Shown in pieces: positions 9,868-16,997 of a stretch of 64,000 bases of DNA. The translations under genes and the position numbers were made by a program. This stretch comes from a virus. Where the stretch lies: positions 1-64,000 of the IMG/VR virus record IMGVR_UViG_3300028392_000065; one strand, given 5' to 3'. Positions within the stretch are counted from its first letter, which is position 1. Each line of letters begins with the position of its first letter. Below the pieces are notes generated by a model. It ran no database searches. It was not told where the DNA came from and saw only the letters and a list, made by a program, of their open reading frames with translations.

Positions 9868-10112
9868 TACTTAGCCTGACTGTGATCTGAATCAATATGC
9901 TGTTCTAACTTAGACTCTACTCTATGCAAAGCCTTGATGACATCAGGCAAACTATTACCCCCATTAGCGTGGGGTTGAATAGCATAGGTCATTTGGTCAA
10001 TGTAAGCCTTAATCGGCTTAACAATACCCCACTTAACTAAAATGCCACCCAACGTAAGGATGGCAACCAAAGCCCCAGCAACTTGACCGGCATGAATAAT
10101 TGAACTATCCAC
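9867..10112 (-). CDS. holin-like membrane protein with coiled tail
   Basis: The 81-residue protein has one transmembrane helix near the N-terminus (VAGALVAILTLGGILVKWGI) followed by a charged helical tail (HRVESKLEQHIDSD), a layout seen in small phage holins or accessory lysis proteins. It starts with GTG, sharing one base with the stop of the upstream gene (TAGTG), so translation is coupled. The pair of adjacent small membrane proteins near the large terminase and lysin supports a lysis role. Which of the two is the pore former is not shown by sequence. Confidence 0.75.
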   Translation of the reverse strand: MDSSIIHAGQVAGALVAILTLGGILVKWGIVKPIKAYIDQMTYAIQPHANGGNSLPDVIKALHRVESKLEQHIDSDHSQAK

Positions 10113-10378
10113 TATGACTTCTTATTTTCTTGAACAGCAGACTCTAAAGCGTCCACAAAATCAGACAGGGACGGGGCTTTACCTTTACCAAAACGAGGAT
10201 CATGAGGATTCAAAGCATCAACAACTACAGGAATTACTGCAACTACAAGCAAAGAAATAGCAGGAGACAAATGAAAAGAATCAACACAATCAATGCCAAC
10301 AGCAAGTAAGCCACCTAAAACAATCTTTAAGGCCGAGGCCGTAGGACTAGTAGCAAGCCACTTAAGAAAAGACTTCAT
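10112..10378 (-). CDS. holin, two transmembrane segments
   Basis: I chose the ATG at 10378 because GAGG lies five bases upstream; the longer frame starting at 10396 adds six unlikely residues. The 88-residue product has two hydrophobic helices (ALKIVLGGLLAVGIDCV and AISLLVVAVIPVVVDAL) and a charged C-terminal tail, typical of small actinophage holins that permeabilise the membrane so the lysin can reach the cell wall. It is coupled to the next small membrane gene. About 65 bases separate it from the end of the terminase gene. Confidence 0.75.
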   Translation of the reverse strand: MKSFLKWLATSPTASALKIVLGGLLAVGIDCVDSFHLSPAISLLVVAVIPVVVDALNPHDPRFGKGKAPSLSDFVDALESAVQENKKS

Positions 10379-10444
10379 ACGAACCTCATAACACAAGAAA
10401 CAGATAATACAAGGCTAAACGCACAAAGCATCTAGTGCAATAGA

Positions 10445-11956
10445 TTAAAGGTAAAAAGCACCAACACCAGCAGTATCGTCAACAAGTTGTACCTCGCCTG
10501 TACGACCAAAGAACTCGTCATCACGCTCAAAGACAGGCGTAATATCTTTAAACTTACTAGCAACATCGTCAGATTTCTTAACACCCTCACCACTAGTAGG
10601 TGGTGCCATACGCTCAGCAGCATGATGCGCTAAAGCAAAAGCTGCAACATCATCAGACAAATGAGCATTCCAACGACCAGGGTTATATACTTCCTCAACA
10701 GTCGTACCCTTATGAGCGTTAAATGCTGGAGTATTGCGAGGCAAACGATACTTATCTTGCTCAACAGCAGTAATGTAATTAGTCAGCATCTCCGTGCGCT
10801 TACCGCCAGACATCACAAATTTAACCACACGCTCATCAACAAGATCGTGAACCACATTGCCAATACCTGTAGCATCATGAACCGCCAAAGCCTGATACTC
10901 AGAAACCACACGATTAAACACACCAATCATGTCAGGCCAAGACTTACGGTTAAACCTACGATAGTAAACAACCCTGCGCTTATCATCATCAATACGATAA
11001 ATAACAATAACCGTCTTATCCTGCTCCTTAGCCCAGTCAGCACCAGCCACATAAGTGCCAGTATTAGAGTGACGCTCAAAAATCCATTCATCATCATTAC
11101 CAGAATGAGTTTCATCAATAGGAACCATGTCAATAAACGTTCTATTCAACTTATCTAAATCAAACGCACGAGAACCACCAGCAGGCTCACCAAGCTCATA
11201 CTCAACACGAAACATTTCAGCCGGCACAGACATACGCTTACGCTCAATAAAATCAGGATCCATCCAGCCATGAGGTTTTAACTGTTCCCTGTAACACCAC
11301 GTACGAACAGGCATACCTTTCTTCAAAGCTTCATCCATCACACTAGAAAAAGTGCCAACAGGGTTCTGCCACGTACTAGAAGCCACAACCATTTCCGCTA
11401 CCTCAACACCACGAGTATTAGGCTTAGTCATAGCCTGACCCATAGCGGCGTCATAAATCTTACGCTCCATTTCATCAATCTCATCCAACAAAGTCATCTG
11501 AGGGTGAGGGCCACGAACAGTCTTTTGAGACGCAGGCAAAGGCCGAATCCAATTACCACCAGAAAACGTAATCTGTGTCTTAATTTGGCTAGCAATAGCA
11601 TGCCTTGGAGCAGTCCGATGCTGAAGCAAAGCCTCAACATGCTCATGAATATTTTGTGACTGAGCCATAGACCCACCAAGCAAAGTCACGTTTATTTCAA
11701 GAATGGCAGCTTTAGTCAAAGCCAACAAAGCCAACATGTAAGACTTACCTGTACCGCGAGAGCCATACCATAAAGCCCAGTTAAACTCATTACCAAAATA
11801 GGCTTCAGCAAAAGCGTCAAACGGGGCAGTGTGATCAGGGCAAACCTGCACCCTAGGAAGTTCGACACCCCACAGTGCTTTAACTGTCCACCACAATTCT
11901 TCAGGGTTAGTTGGGGGTCTAGTAAGACTAAATACAGGTGCGTCTGTGTCTGCCAT
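10445..11956 (-). CDS. terL: terminase large subunit
   Basis: The 503-residue ATPase-nuclease drives DNA into the head. The Walker A motif GSRGTGKS is at residues 65-72 and Walker B MTLLDEID ends near residue 161 with the catalytic Glu159. The C-terminal nuclease domain shows the usual acidic residues in VAGADWAKEQD, VHDATGIGN and HLSDDVAAFALA. Length is normal. A tRNA-Trp gene lies 34 bases upstream. The likely small subunit is not adjacent but on the other strand at 22679-23176. Confidence 0.96.
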   Translation of the reverse strand: MADTDAPVFSLTRPPTNPEELWWTVKALWGVELPRVQVCPDHTAPFDAFAEAYFGNEFNWALWYGSRGTGKSYMLALLALTKAAILEINVTLLGGSMAQSQNIHEHVEALLQHRTAPRHAIASQIKTQITFSGGNWIRPLPASQKTVRGPHPQMTLLDEIDEMERKIYDAAMGQAMTKPNTRGVEVAEMVVASSTWQNPVGTFSSVMDEALKKGMPVRTWCYREQLKPHGWMDPDFIERKRMSVPAEMFRVEYELGEPAGGSRAFDLDKLNRTFIDMVPIDETHSGNDDEWIFERHSNTGTYVAGADWAKEQDKTVIVIYRIDDDKRRVVYYRRFNRKSWPDMIGVFNRVVSEYQALAVHDATGIGNVVHDLVDERVVKFVMSGGKRTEMLTNYITAVEQDKYRLPRNTPAFNAHKGTTVEEVYNPGRWNAHLSDDVAAFALAHHAAERMAPPTSGEGVKKSDDVASKFKDITPVFERDDEFFGRTGEVQLVDDTAGVGAFYL

Positions 11957-11990
11957 GAATAAATCCTTTTGCCGTGTGTATTTAATCTAG

Positions 11991-12061
11991 CACAGTCACT
12001 AGGAGTCGAACCTAGGCTATCGGTTTTGGAGACCGAGGTGCTACCGTAACACTTTGACTGC
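11991..12061 (-). tRNA. tRNA-Trp (CCA anticodon)
   Basis: Read on the minus strand, a full cloverleaf is visible: acceptor GCAGTCA paired with TGACTGT (one G-U), D arm GTG/CAC around TTACGGTAG, anticodon stem TCGGT/ACCGA enclosing CTCCAAA (anticodon CCA), a four-base variable region, and T arm CTAGG/CCTAG enclosing TTCGACT. The discriminator is G, as in bacterial tRNA-Trp. The 3' CCA is not encoded. It lies just upstream of the terminase start and is probably cotranscribed with it. Confidence 0.95.
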
Positions 12062-12085
12062 ATTGCAATGCAACAATTAATGCAC

Positions 12086-12120
12086 TTTTGTTATATTTCA
12101 ATGCAACAAATATAACAAAA
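12086..12120. repeat. perfect 13-bp inverted repeat, 9-nt loop
   Basis: TTTTGTTATATTT at 12086-12098 is the exact reverse complement of 12108-12120. The nine-base loop lies within one copy of CAATGCAACAA (12099-12109), which also occurs at 12066-12076. A 10-bp palindrome CATTGCAATG overlaps the tRNA 5' end at 12061-12070. This AT-rich symmetrical site between lysin and terminase could be an operator, a packaging or origin element, or an RNA hairpin. Confidence 0.85.
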
Positions 12121-12149
12121 CCCAGCCATGAATTAACAGAGGACTGGGT
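12120..12149 (-). terminator. terminator-like hairpin before tRNA-Trp/terminase
   Basis: ACCCAG/CTGGGT forms a six-pair stem with an 18-base loop. On the minus strand it is followed by TTTGTTATATTT, giving a weak intrinsic terminator. It sits just downstream of a possible leftward promoter and upstream of tRNA-Trp, the same promoter-hairpin-gene order seen in the early block. Confidence 0.4.
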
Positions 12150-12161
12150 GTTTATACTTCC

Positions 12162-12189
12162 ATAGTAACACTTACTTGATACTTTCCAA
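12162..12189 (-). promoter_or_regulatory. possible leftward promoter for tRNA-Trp/terminase
   Basis: On the minus strand TTGGAA and TACTAT are 16 bases apart, with AAGTGT directly before the -10. The same AAGTGT motif precedes the -10 in the two rightward promoters at 28693 and 31689. The match is moderate. Confidence 0.35.
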
Positions 12190-12230
12190 GTTACACTACT
12201 AATTTCACAGGTTCTACGCTACTAAAAGCA

Positions 12231-12286
12231 CAAAACCCCTGTCCGGGCTCAAAGGTTTAAAATCGAGCACCGCAACAGGGGTTTTG
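12231..12286. terminator. bidirectional terminator, 12-bp stem
   Basis: CAAAACCCCTGT at 12231-12242 pairs exactly with 12275-12286. The 32-base interior holds a further CTC/GAG-type helix. Each strand ends its stem in TTTTG, with more T residues beyond on the minus strand. It closes the lysin-microprotein transcript and isolates the tRNA-terminase promoter. The 12287-12372 stretch has only an imperfect palindrome around 12295-12311. Confidence 0.65.
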
Positions 12287-12372
12287 GCAGGGCGGTATTG
12301 GTACACCATACGGAGCCACAATACTGCAGGTTAGTGAAGGCTTATCCTAGGCAACCCACACTAAGAGAAATA

Positions 12373-12474
12373 TTACCAGAAGTTATGACCGGTCTTCATC
12401 CAATACAGCGTGTCTAAAAACAGAAACAAAGACACTGCAGCCCAAGCTGCTGCCATCCATACAATTAACTTCAT
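12373..12474 (-). CDS. 33-aa transmembrane microprotein after lysin
   Basis: A short frame starts at an ATG overlapping the lysin stop (ATGA) and ends at a TAA at 12373. The product has one strongly hydrophobic helix (WMAAAWAAVSLFLFLD) followed by a short polar end (YWMKTGHNFW). The coupled start next to the lysin suggests a lysis accessory, such as a pinholin or antiholin (inference). Confidence 0.65.
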   Translation of the reverse strand: MKLIVWMAAAWAAVSLFLFLDTLYWMKTGHNFW

Positions 12475-12887
12475 GACGGCATCTTACTTAACTGGAGATC
12501 AACGTCGTTGTACTGAGAAGCCCAACCAAGGTACTTCTTACCCCAATTCTTAGCAAACCAATCAATGTGCACTTCGCCGATATATCCAGGAGTAGGTGCG
12601 TCCGTAGAAATAACCACATCCTTTTTATCGGACTGCATCGCCACATGCCCATACTGGCCACCATCCCAAAAATGCACAGCACCGATACCAGCCTTCTTCG
12701 AGTCAGTATGGCGGTGTTCCTTAGGGACATGATTCCATGCATCAATAGCTGAGGCGTACTTCACCGGCAAACCCCAAGCGTTCTGGCAAGTTGCATGGCA
12801 ACGACCAATTGCTATTTCTTTATGCTGCAATCTCCACACGTTCATGTGTGAAAATGCCTGTGTGCCTGTTATTCGTGACGTAGGCAT
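12471..12887 (-). CDS. CHAP-like peptidoglycan hydrolase (endolysin)
   Basis: The 138-residue protein resembles actinophage CHAP-type lysins: a helix with the putative nucleophile Cys30 (IGRCHATCQNAWGLP), the following KYASAIDAW, and VHFWDGGQYGHVAMQ with His81, then STDAPTPGYIGEVHI and a C-terminal LGW segment. Such enzymes cut peptide bonds in peptidoglycan. I chose the ATG at 12887, two bases after the previous stop, because the upstream frame duplicates the neighbouring gene. No wall-binding domain is present, so it is a single-domain lysin or a virion-associated hydrolase. Confidence 0.75.
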   Translation of the reverse strand: MPTSRITGTQAFSHMNVWRLQHKEIAIGRCHATCQNAWGLPVKYASAIDAWNHVPKEHRHTDSKKAGIGAVHFWDGGQYGHVAMQSDKKDVVISTDAPTPGYIGEVHIDWFAKNWGKKYLGWASQYNDVDLQLSKMPS

Positions 12888-12888
12888 A

Positions 12889-13206
12889 TTAGTAGCCACC
12901 ATTACGGCGTCGACCCATTGATGCGCCAGTACTGATAAGAGCACCAGTTCCACCTACACCTGCGGCGGCAATACCTGCACGCTTGTAGTCAAGTTGACGT
13001 CCCATAAGTGGGCCACCACCTGGGTTTAGTTTCCCAGGGACTGCGCCACCAGTTCTAGGGGCAAAATAGTCTTTTGCTTTTTCAGCACCACGTGCAAAGC
13101 GTGAAGTTAACTTTTCTGTACCTTTAGCTGCTTCAAGAGCTAGGGCTTTTTCAATTTCTTCAAAGTCGCGGTATGCCTTACTGATGGCGTATGAATGCTG
13201 TGACAT
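12889..13206 (-). CDS. small glycine-zipper protein, first gene of leftward block
   Basis: This 105-residue protein starts at an ATG with AGGAG seven bases upstream. The N-terminal half is helical and charged (YRDFEEIEKALALEAAKG) and the C-terminus holds a Gly/Ala hydrophobic segment (AGIAAAGVGGTGALISTG) ending in MGRRRNGGY. It resembles the ends of the other glycine-zipper proteins. As first gene of the block it precedes the lysin by one base, so a lysis or membrane role is possible, though its relatives lie among virion genes. Confidence 0.8.
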   Translation of the reverse strand: MSQHSYAISKAYRDFEEIEKALALEAAKGTEKLTSRFARGAEKAKDYFAPRTGGAVPGKLNPGGGPLMGRQLDYKRAGIAAAGVGGTGALISTGASMGRRRNGGY

Positions 13207-13497
13207 GTGATCTCCTGCAAATAAAAAATGACACCTATGAGTCTATGCACTTTCTTTATTGTGTGCAATGAATCTAGTGTGTCATTGTTATTATCAGTTT
13301 TTGTGTTGTTAGGGCCTATATGTTCTAGCCTCAGGCCCTTTTTGCTTGCCCTTGATTGCCCTTTTATTTTTTGTACCTCAAAAAAGCCTTCGGCTAAGTC
13401 TAGCATATGCTTTCTAACTGCAACACCAATTATGAACTTTCTTAAATATTGTTATTTGCCCGTAATCAGAAAAGAATTTTAGGAATAAAAAGGCTGG
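13207..13497. promoter_or_regulatory. divergent intergenic control region
   Basis: This stretch separates the leftward and rightward blocks. On the minus strand TTGCAC and TAGACT are 17 bases apart about 40 bases before the 13206 start, a possible promoter. A second TGC-TAGACT and a small GCC-GAA-GGC-T6 hairpin lie further upstream, and GGGCCT/AGGCCC can pair. The frames through it lack ribosome-binding sites, so I call no gene. Confidence 0.4.
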
Positions 13498-13503
13498 TAT
13501 AAT
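13498..13503 (+). promoter_or_regulatory. rightward promoter, extended -10 TATAAT
   Basis: TG-G-TATAAT is a perfect extended -10; no convincing -35 is present. Transcription would begin near 13510 and give a leader of about 125 bases before the helicase gene. Confidence 0.6.
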
Positions 13504-13615
13504 TACAAGTACATGGGGAGGGGGAAAGTATGCCCTCTCTCAGTACCTAAATTTCCCTAAAAGAACCTCAAGCACTACTCTTAGAAACCCTAGGAATAGA
13601 GCTTGGGGTTCTTTT
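13504..13615 (+). ncRNA. structured leader with attenuator-like terminator
   Basis: The leader has two folded parts. The first is closed by GTAC/GTAC with GGGGAGGG pairing CCCTCTC inside. The second is a 13-pair stem AAGAACCTCAAGC (13561-13573) with GCTTGGGGTTCTT (13601-13613), one U-G pair, followed by TTGCATTT, an intrinsic-terminator shape. The helicase Shine-Dalgarno begins about ten bases later. This fits transcription attenuation or release of a small RNA. Confidence 0.55.
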
Positions 13616-13634
13616 GCATTTAAATGGAGAAAAT

Positions 13635-14882
13635 ATGACAGCAACTATTAACAAAGAAGAAATAATCAATGACACTCCAGCAGAAATATTATTCATCTCA
13701 GCCTTAATGGATACAGGTACCTATGTACCTGGTACTTATGGAATTACTACAGAAAAGATTGATAGATTTCGTAATGTTCATGATTATTGTTTAGAACATC
13801 AAGAGAAGGATCATAAAGCACCGACTCCTCAGTTAATTAAGAAAAAGTTTCCTAAGTTTCCTTACATTGCAAATGTAGGTATTAAATTTGCTGCTAATAG
13901 GCTTCATGAGGAACATAGGACAAGAGTTTTGCAAACTGCTCTTGGTTCAGCTGCTCATTCTTTAACTGAAGAAGCAAACGATGAAGCAGTTGCTTTGTTG
14001 AAACAAGCCCTTAGTAAAGTTCAGCCATTGGCTGGTAACGGTGTTAGTGCCTATGACTACAGTTTGTTTGATGAAGACAATGACATAGACATGTGTGCTG
14101 TACCTAAAGGCCCTATTAGAAACATTACTGGTGGCATTGCTCCCGGTGACTTGTGGTTTGTTGCCGCCCGCATGGGTGTCGGTAAATCATGGCGTTTAGT
14201 TGAGCACGCCGTAGCTGCTGCAGAAAGTGGATGGAATATAATTTACTTCAGTTTAGAAATGACTGAGCGCGAAGTTATTGACCGTATCCACCGCGTAGCT
14301 TTAAGTGGTTGGAAAAACAAATGGGGCGAAATTAAATTAGATCAACGCGTCTCGTTATTTGATGAGTTCAAAGAAGCCAACAAAGTTCAAATTGATGTGT
14401 ATTCCAAAGACTTGAAGCGTAGGGACCCAACCATGGTTGAAACTTACGCTAAAGAAAAGACTTTGTACCTCATCGACCATGTTGGTTTGATGAGCACTGA
14501 AAGTGGCTCTCGTTCTGTTGAGGATTGGCGTGCTATGGCTCAAATATCTAACCAGTTGAAAGAAGTGGCTCTCCAGCAAAATGTTCCTATTATTGCCGGA
14601 GCGCAAGTTAATCGTGCAGGTAACAGTTCAACTAGTGCCCCAGGTGCTGAGCATTTAGCACAATCTGACGCATTAGGGCAAGACGCTGATGCTGTAATCA
14701 CATTGATGAAGCAATCTGAGCGAGTCACACTTAACTCAATGGCTAAATACCGTCACGGTAAGTCTGGGTCTAAATGGTACACACTGTTTGAGCCAGACTT
14801 TGGTAACTTTGAGGTTTTAACTCCTGAAGAAGCTTACAAAATCAAAATGGTTGATGAAGCAAGTGCAGGTGAAGAAATTTAG
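13635..14882 (+). CDS. DnaB-like replicative helicase
   Basis: The 415-residue protein has the RecA-like core of DnaB-family helicases, which unwind DNA at the fork. ARMGVGKSW near residue 181 is Walker A, IIYFSLEMTEREVIDRI is the characteristic strand-helix, and YLIDHVGLM is Walker B. VPIIAGAQVNR and DADAVITLM fit later motifs. I chose the ATG at 13635 with GGAG seven bases upstream; the frame opens at 13614. The N-terminal domain is shorter than in bacterial DnaB. The primase gene follows with an overlap. Confidence 0.9.
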   Translation: MTATINKEEIINDTPAEILFISALMDTGTYVPGTYGITTEKIDRFRNVHDYCLEHQEKDHKAPTPQLIKKKFPKFPYIANVGIKFAANRLHEEHRTRVLQTALGSAAHSLTEEANDEAVALLKQALSKVQPLAGNGVSAYDYSLFDEDNDIDMCAVPKGPIRNITGGIAPGDLWFVAARMGVGKSWRLVEHAVAAAESGWNIIYFSLEMTEREVIDRIHRVALSGWKNKWGEIKLDQRVSLFDEFKEANKVQIDVYSKDLKRRDPTMVETYAKEKTLYLIDHVGLMSTESGSRSVEDWRAMAQISNQLKEVALQQNVPIIAGAQVNRAGNSSTSAPGAEHLAQSDALGQDADAVITLMKQSERVTLNSMAKYRHGKSGSKWYTLFEPDFGNFEVLTPEEAYKIKMVDEASAGEEI

Positions 14883-15733
14883 TGGCTAAACCTACTCAAG
14901 ATCAGATAACTAAAATAGTTCAAGAAGCAATCACTTCAGCAAGAGGGGGAGAGGTTGCATTTTGCTGCCCAGTACATGAAGATACAAATGCTTCGGCATC
15001 AGTAAATGTAGAAAAAGGGGTTTGGTATTGCTTTACTTGCCAAGCAAGCGGGAAAGTAGACAAAAAAGCAAAAATCCCTTCGATTACAGAAATAATCAAA
15101 CTTTTATCAGGAAAAACACCTTTAAAGACTTATCCTGAGGCTTGGTTAGATTTGTTCGACATTACTGGGCCTAGTGAGTATTGGGTTAAACGCTATGGTT
15201 TGCGTGTAGCTGCTAAACACAGATGCGGAACGCATTATGAAACTGGTGCCCCAACTTATCCAATACGGCAAGCAGACGGTACATTGTTAGGCGTCGTATC
15301 ACGTCAAGAAGGTAGTAAGGCTAAATACTTATATCCCAGCGGTATTAGGACTTCGGCTACTTTCTACGGCACCTATAAACCATCTAAAGTGATTGTTTTA
15401 GTTGAAGGCGCATCGGATGTCATGGCTTTAGATCAAAGTGGTATACCTCAAGAATGGACAGTTCTTGGGTGCTTTGGTTCTGGGTTGCATGCGCCACAGG
15501 TCGAACTGATACAAGATTTATTGCCAAAGGTAGTAGTTACTGCTTTTGACAATGATAAAGCGGGTTGGAATGCGGCAGATAGAGCCGTACTACAACTTAA
15601 AAGTGTTGCACCAGTTGTAGCACATCAATGGGCGGACTTAAATGTTAATGATCCGGGTGATGCTAAAGTGTCAGACCGAATAGTTAGCATTAGGAAAACC
15701 TTAAGTGAAAGTTCCTACAAAAAATACGCATAA
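14882..15733 (+). CDS. DNA primase, CHC2 zinc finger and Toprim
   Basis: Starting with GTG that overlaps the helicase stop, the 283-residue protein has a CHC2-type zinc finger (Cys29-Pro-Val-His32 and Cys50-Phe-Thr-Cys53) for template recognition. A Toprim domain follows, with VLVEGASDVMAL near residues 172-185 and AFDNDKAGWNA near 220. It makes RNA primers for the DnaE-type polymerase downstream. It is shorter than bacterial DnaG and lacks a helicase-interaction domain, consistent with a compact phage primase. Confidence 0.9.
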   Translation: MAKPTQDQITKIVQEAITSARGGEVAFCCPVHEDTNASASVNVEKGVWYCFTCQASGKVDKKAKIPSITEIIKLLSGKTPLKTYPEAWLDLFDITGPSEYWVKRYGLRVAAKHRCGTHYETGAPTYPIRQADGTLLGVVSRQEGSKAKYLYPSGIRTSATFYGTYKPSKVIVLVEGASDVMALDQSGIPQEWTVLGCFGSGLHAPQVELIQDLLPKVVVTAFDNDKAGWNAADRAVLQLKSVAPVVAHQWADLNVNDPGDAKVSDRIVSIRKTLSESSYKKYA

Positions 15734-15741
15734 GGAGAAAC

Positions 15742-16077
15742 ATGTCAGTCTTTGATGATGACGACACGTTTGAAGGTGAAGAAGAAACGCCTGAATACGT
15801 AAGTGCAATCGACTACGATCAATACCCATTTGTTGTGACTGTTGGGGATAAAGTCGAAGCAAAAGTAAGTCAAGAAATAACAATCAATGGCCGTAAGGTG
15901 TGGGTAACATCTGGCCTCGTATCACAAGCACTTCCAGGTGAAGATGCAGAAGATGCGACCGCAAGAGTAAGAGAAATTGTTCTAAGTAACTATTTTGTTA
16001 TTGAACAAGAGTTCGCAGACCGAATCGATGCAAGAATCATCGAACACCAATCAAACAAGCAAATAGAAGGAAAATAA
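15742..16077 (+). CDS. acidic replication-block protein, unknown
   Basis: The 111-residue protein starts after a strong AAGGAG. It is very acidic at the N-terminus (FDDDDTFEGEEETPEY) and has a central beta-rich part (YPFVVTVGDKVEAKVSQEITINGRKVWVTSG). Its position between primase and the single-strand-binding candidate suggests a replication accessory. I do not recognise a family. Confidence 0.7.
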   Translation: MSVFDDDDTFEGEEETPEYVSAIDYDQYPFVVTVGDKVEAKVSQEITINGRKVWVTSGLVSQALPGEDAEDATARVREIVLSNYFVIEQEFADRIDARIIEHQSNKQIEGK

Positions 16078-16081
16078 GCCA

Positions 16082-16924
16082 ATGCCAATTGACTATTTAA
16101 CAGGCGCACAAGCCTTAAAGAACGCAGCAAACACAGACAAGCCTTCAGCGGGTCAGAGCTTCTACCCAATCTACACATTGAAGAAGGGCGAACCGGTTAA
16201 GGGTTGGTTTGTCACCAGGTACGATGAAAACCTAGATAGCGACTTCCTTGTCTACTCAGAAATCAGCACCTTTGATGGAATGAAGGATGGACGTCAAGCA
16301 CCTAACGGTTTGAAAGAAATCCCAGTTAATGGATACAAGGATTCGCTTGTGAGTCGTGTGAACCGTGGACGCCTAGACATTGACGACGAAGGCAACCCAA
16401 TTGCAGCTCGCCCGAAGGCAAAGATGATGTTCAACTTTGTTACTGACGAAGGAAAGCACATTCTTCTTAAGGTCACGAAGCCTAAAGGCCTAGAACTTTT
16501 AGCTAAGTTTGTTGACGAAGATGATAATTTGGAAGAGGGCTTTGACTGGCTATCTATGCCGTTTACCTTGAGCCTTAAGGGTGAAAAGGGCGATCAGCGT
16601 TTGTCGGTTAAGCCACACCGTGATGAAAACCCGATTGATTTGCCTGAGCCTTACGACTGCCGCAAGGTGATCAATGAACTACGTGACAAGTTTGATGCTT
16701 GGGACACGGGGTTTGAAGCCAGTGAGGAAGCAGATGTTGTTCAGGACGAGGTTGACGACTACATCGCACCGGACCCAGAAAACATGTACGACGTGTACAT
16801 GAACTGCACAAAGGCGCGTTTGCGCACCAAGCTACGCCTTCAGCACCCAGACTTTGACCTTACAGGTTTGGGGCATGAGGAACTGGCCGAACTTGCCGTT
16901 AGCGTCGGTCTAATCCTGACCTAA
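16082..16924 (+). CDS. putative single-stranded DNA-binding protein
   Basis: The 280-residue acidic protein sits between primase and polymerase. Its central part is beta-rich with basic strands (FVTRYDENLDSDFLVYSE, KMMFNFVTDEGKHILLKVTKP), and an acidic stretch (EASEEADVVQDEVDD) lies towards the C-terminus, as in phage ssDNA-binding proteins. No signature is decisive. Codons are more C-ending and AAG-rich than in neighbouring genes, consistent with high expression. A strong terminator follows directly. A processivity factor is an alternative. Confidence 0.55.
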   Translation: MPIDYLTGAQALKNAANTDKPSAGQSFYPIYTLKKGEPVKGWFVTRYDENLDSDFLVYSEISTFDGMKDGRQAPNGLKEIPVNGYKDSLVSRVNRGRLDIDDEGNPIAARPKAKMMFNFVTDEGKHILLKVTKPKGLELLAKFVDEDDNLEEGFDWLSMPFTLSLKGEKGDQRLSVKPHRDENPIDLPEPYDCRKVINELRDKFDAWDTGFEASEEADVVQDEVDDYIAPDPENMYDVYMNCTKARLRTKLRLQHPDFDLTGLGHEELAELAVSVGLILT

Positions 16925-16942
16925 CAGTCAAACCACTCATTA

Positions 16943-16982
16943 AAAGAGGGGGAAGGCCACACAAGGTCTTCCCTCTCTTTTT
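16943..16982 (+). terminator. strong intrinsic terminator before DnaE gene
   Basis: AGAGGGGGAAGGCC (16945-16958) pairs with GGTCTTCCCTCTCT (16965-16978) through 14 pairs including two G-U, with a six-base loop and a run of five T. It lies 15 bases before the polymerase start and would favour expression of the upstream gene over the polymerase. Confidence 0.9.
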
Positions 16983-16997
16983 ACACAAAGGAAAAAC

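Noticed and set aside
10661-11158. Rightward 165-codon frame inside the terminase gene
   Set aside because: Antisense to a clear terminase; codon bias and motifs belong to the other strand.
12287-12350. Possible second tRNA near the imperfect palindrome
   Set aside because: No T-arm GGTTCGA-type sequence and no consistent cloverleaf on either strand; kept only as palindrome.
13140-13406. Leftward 88-codon frame across the divergent region
   Set aside because: No ribosome site, overlaps the well-supported gene at 12889-13206 and the promoter region.
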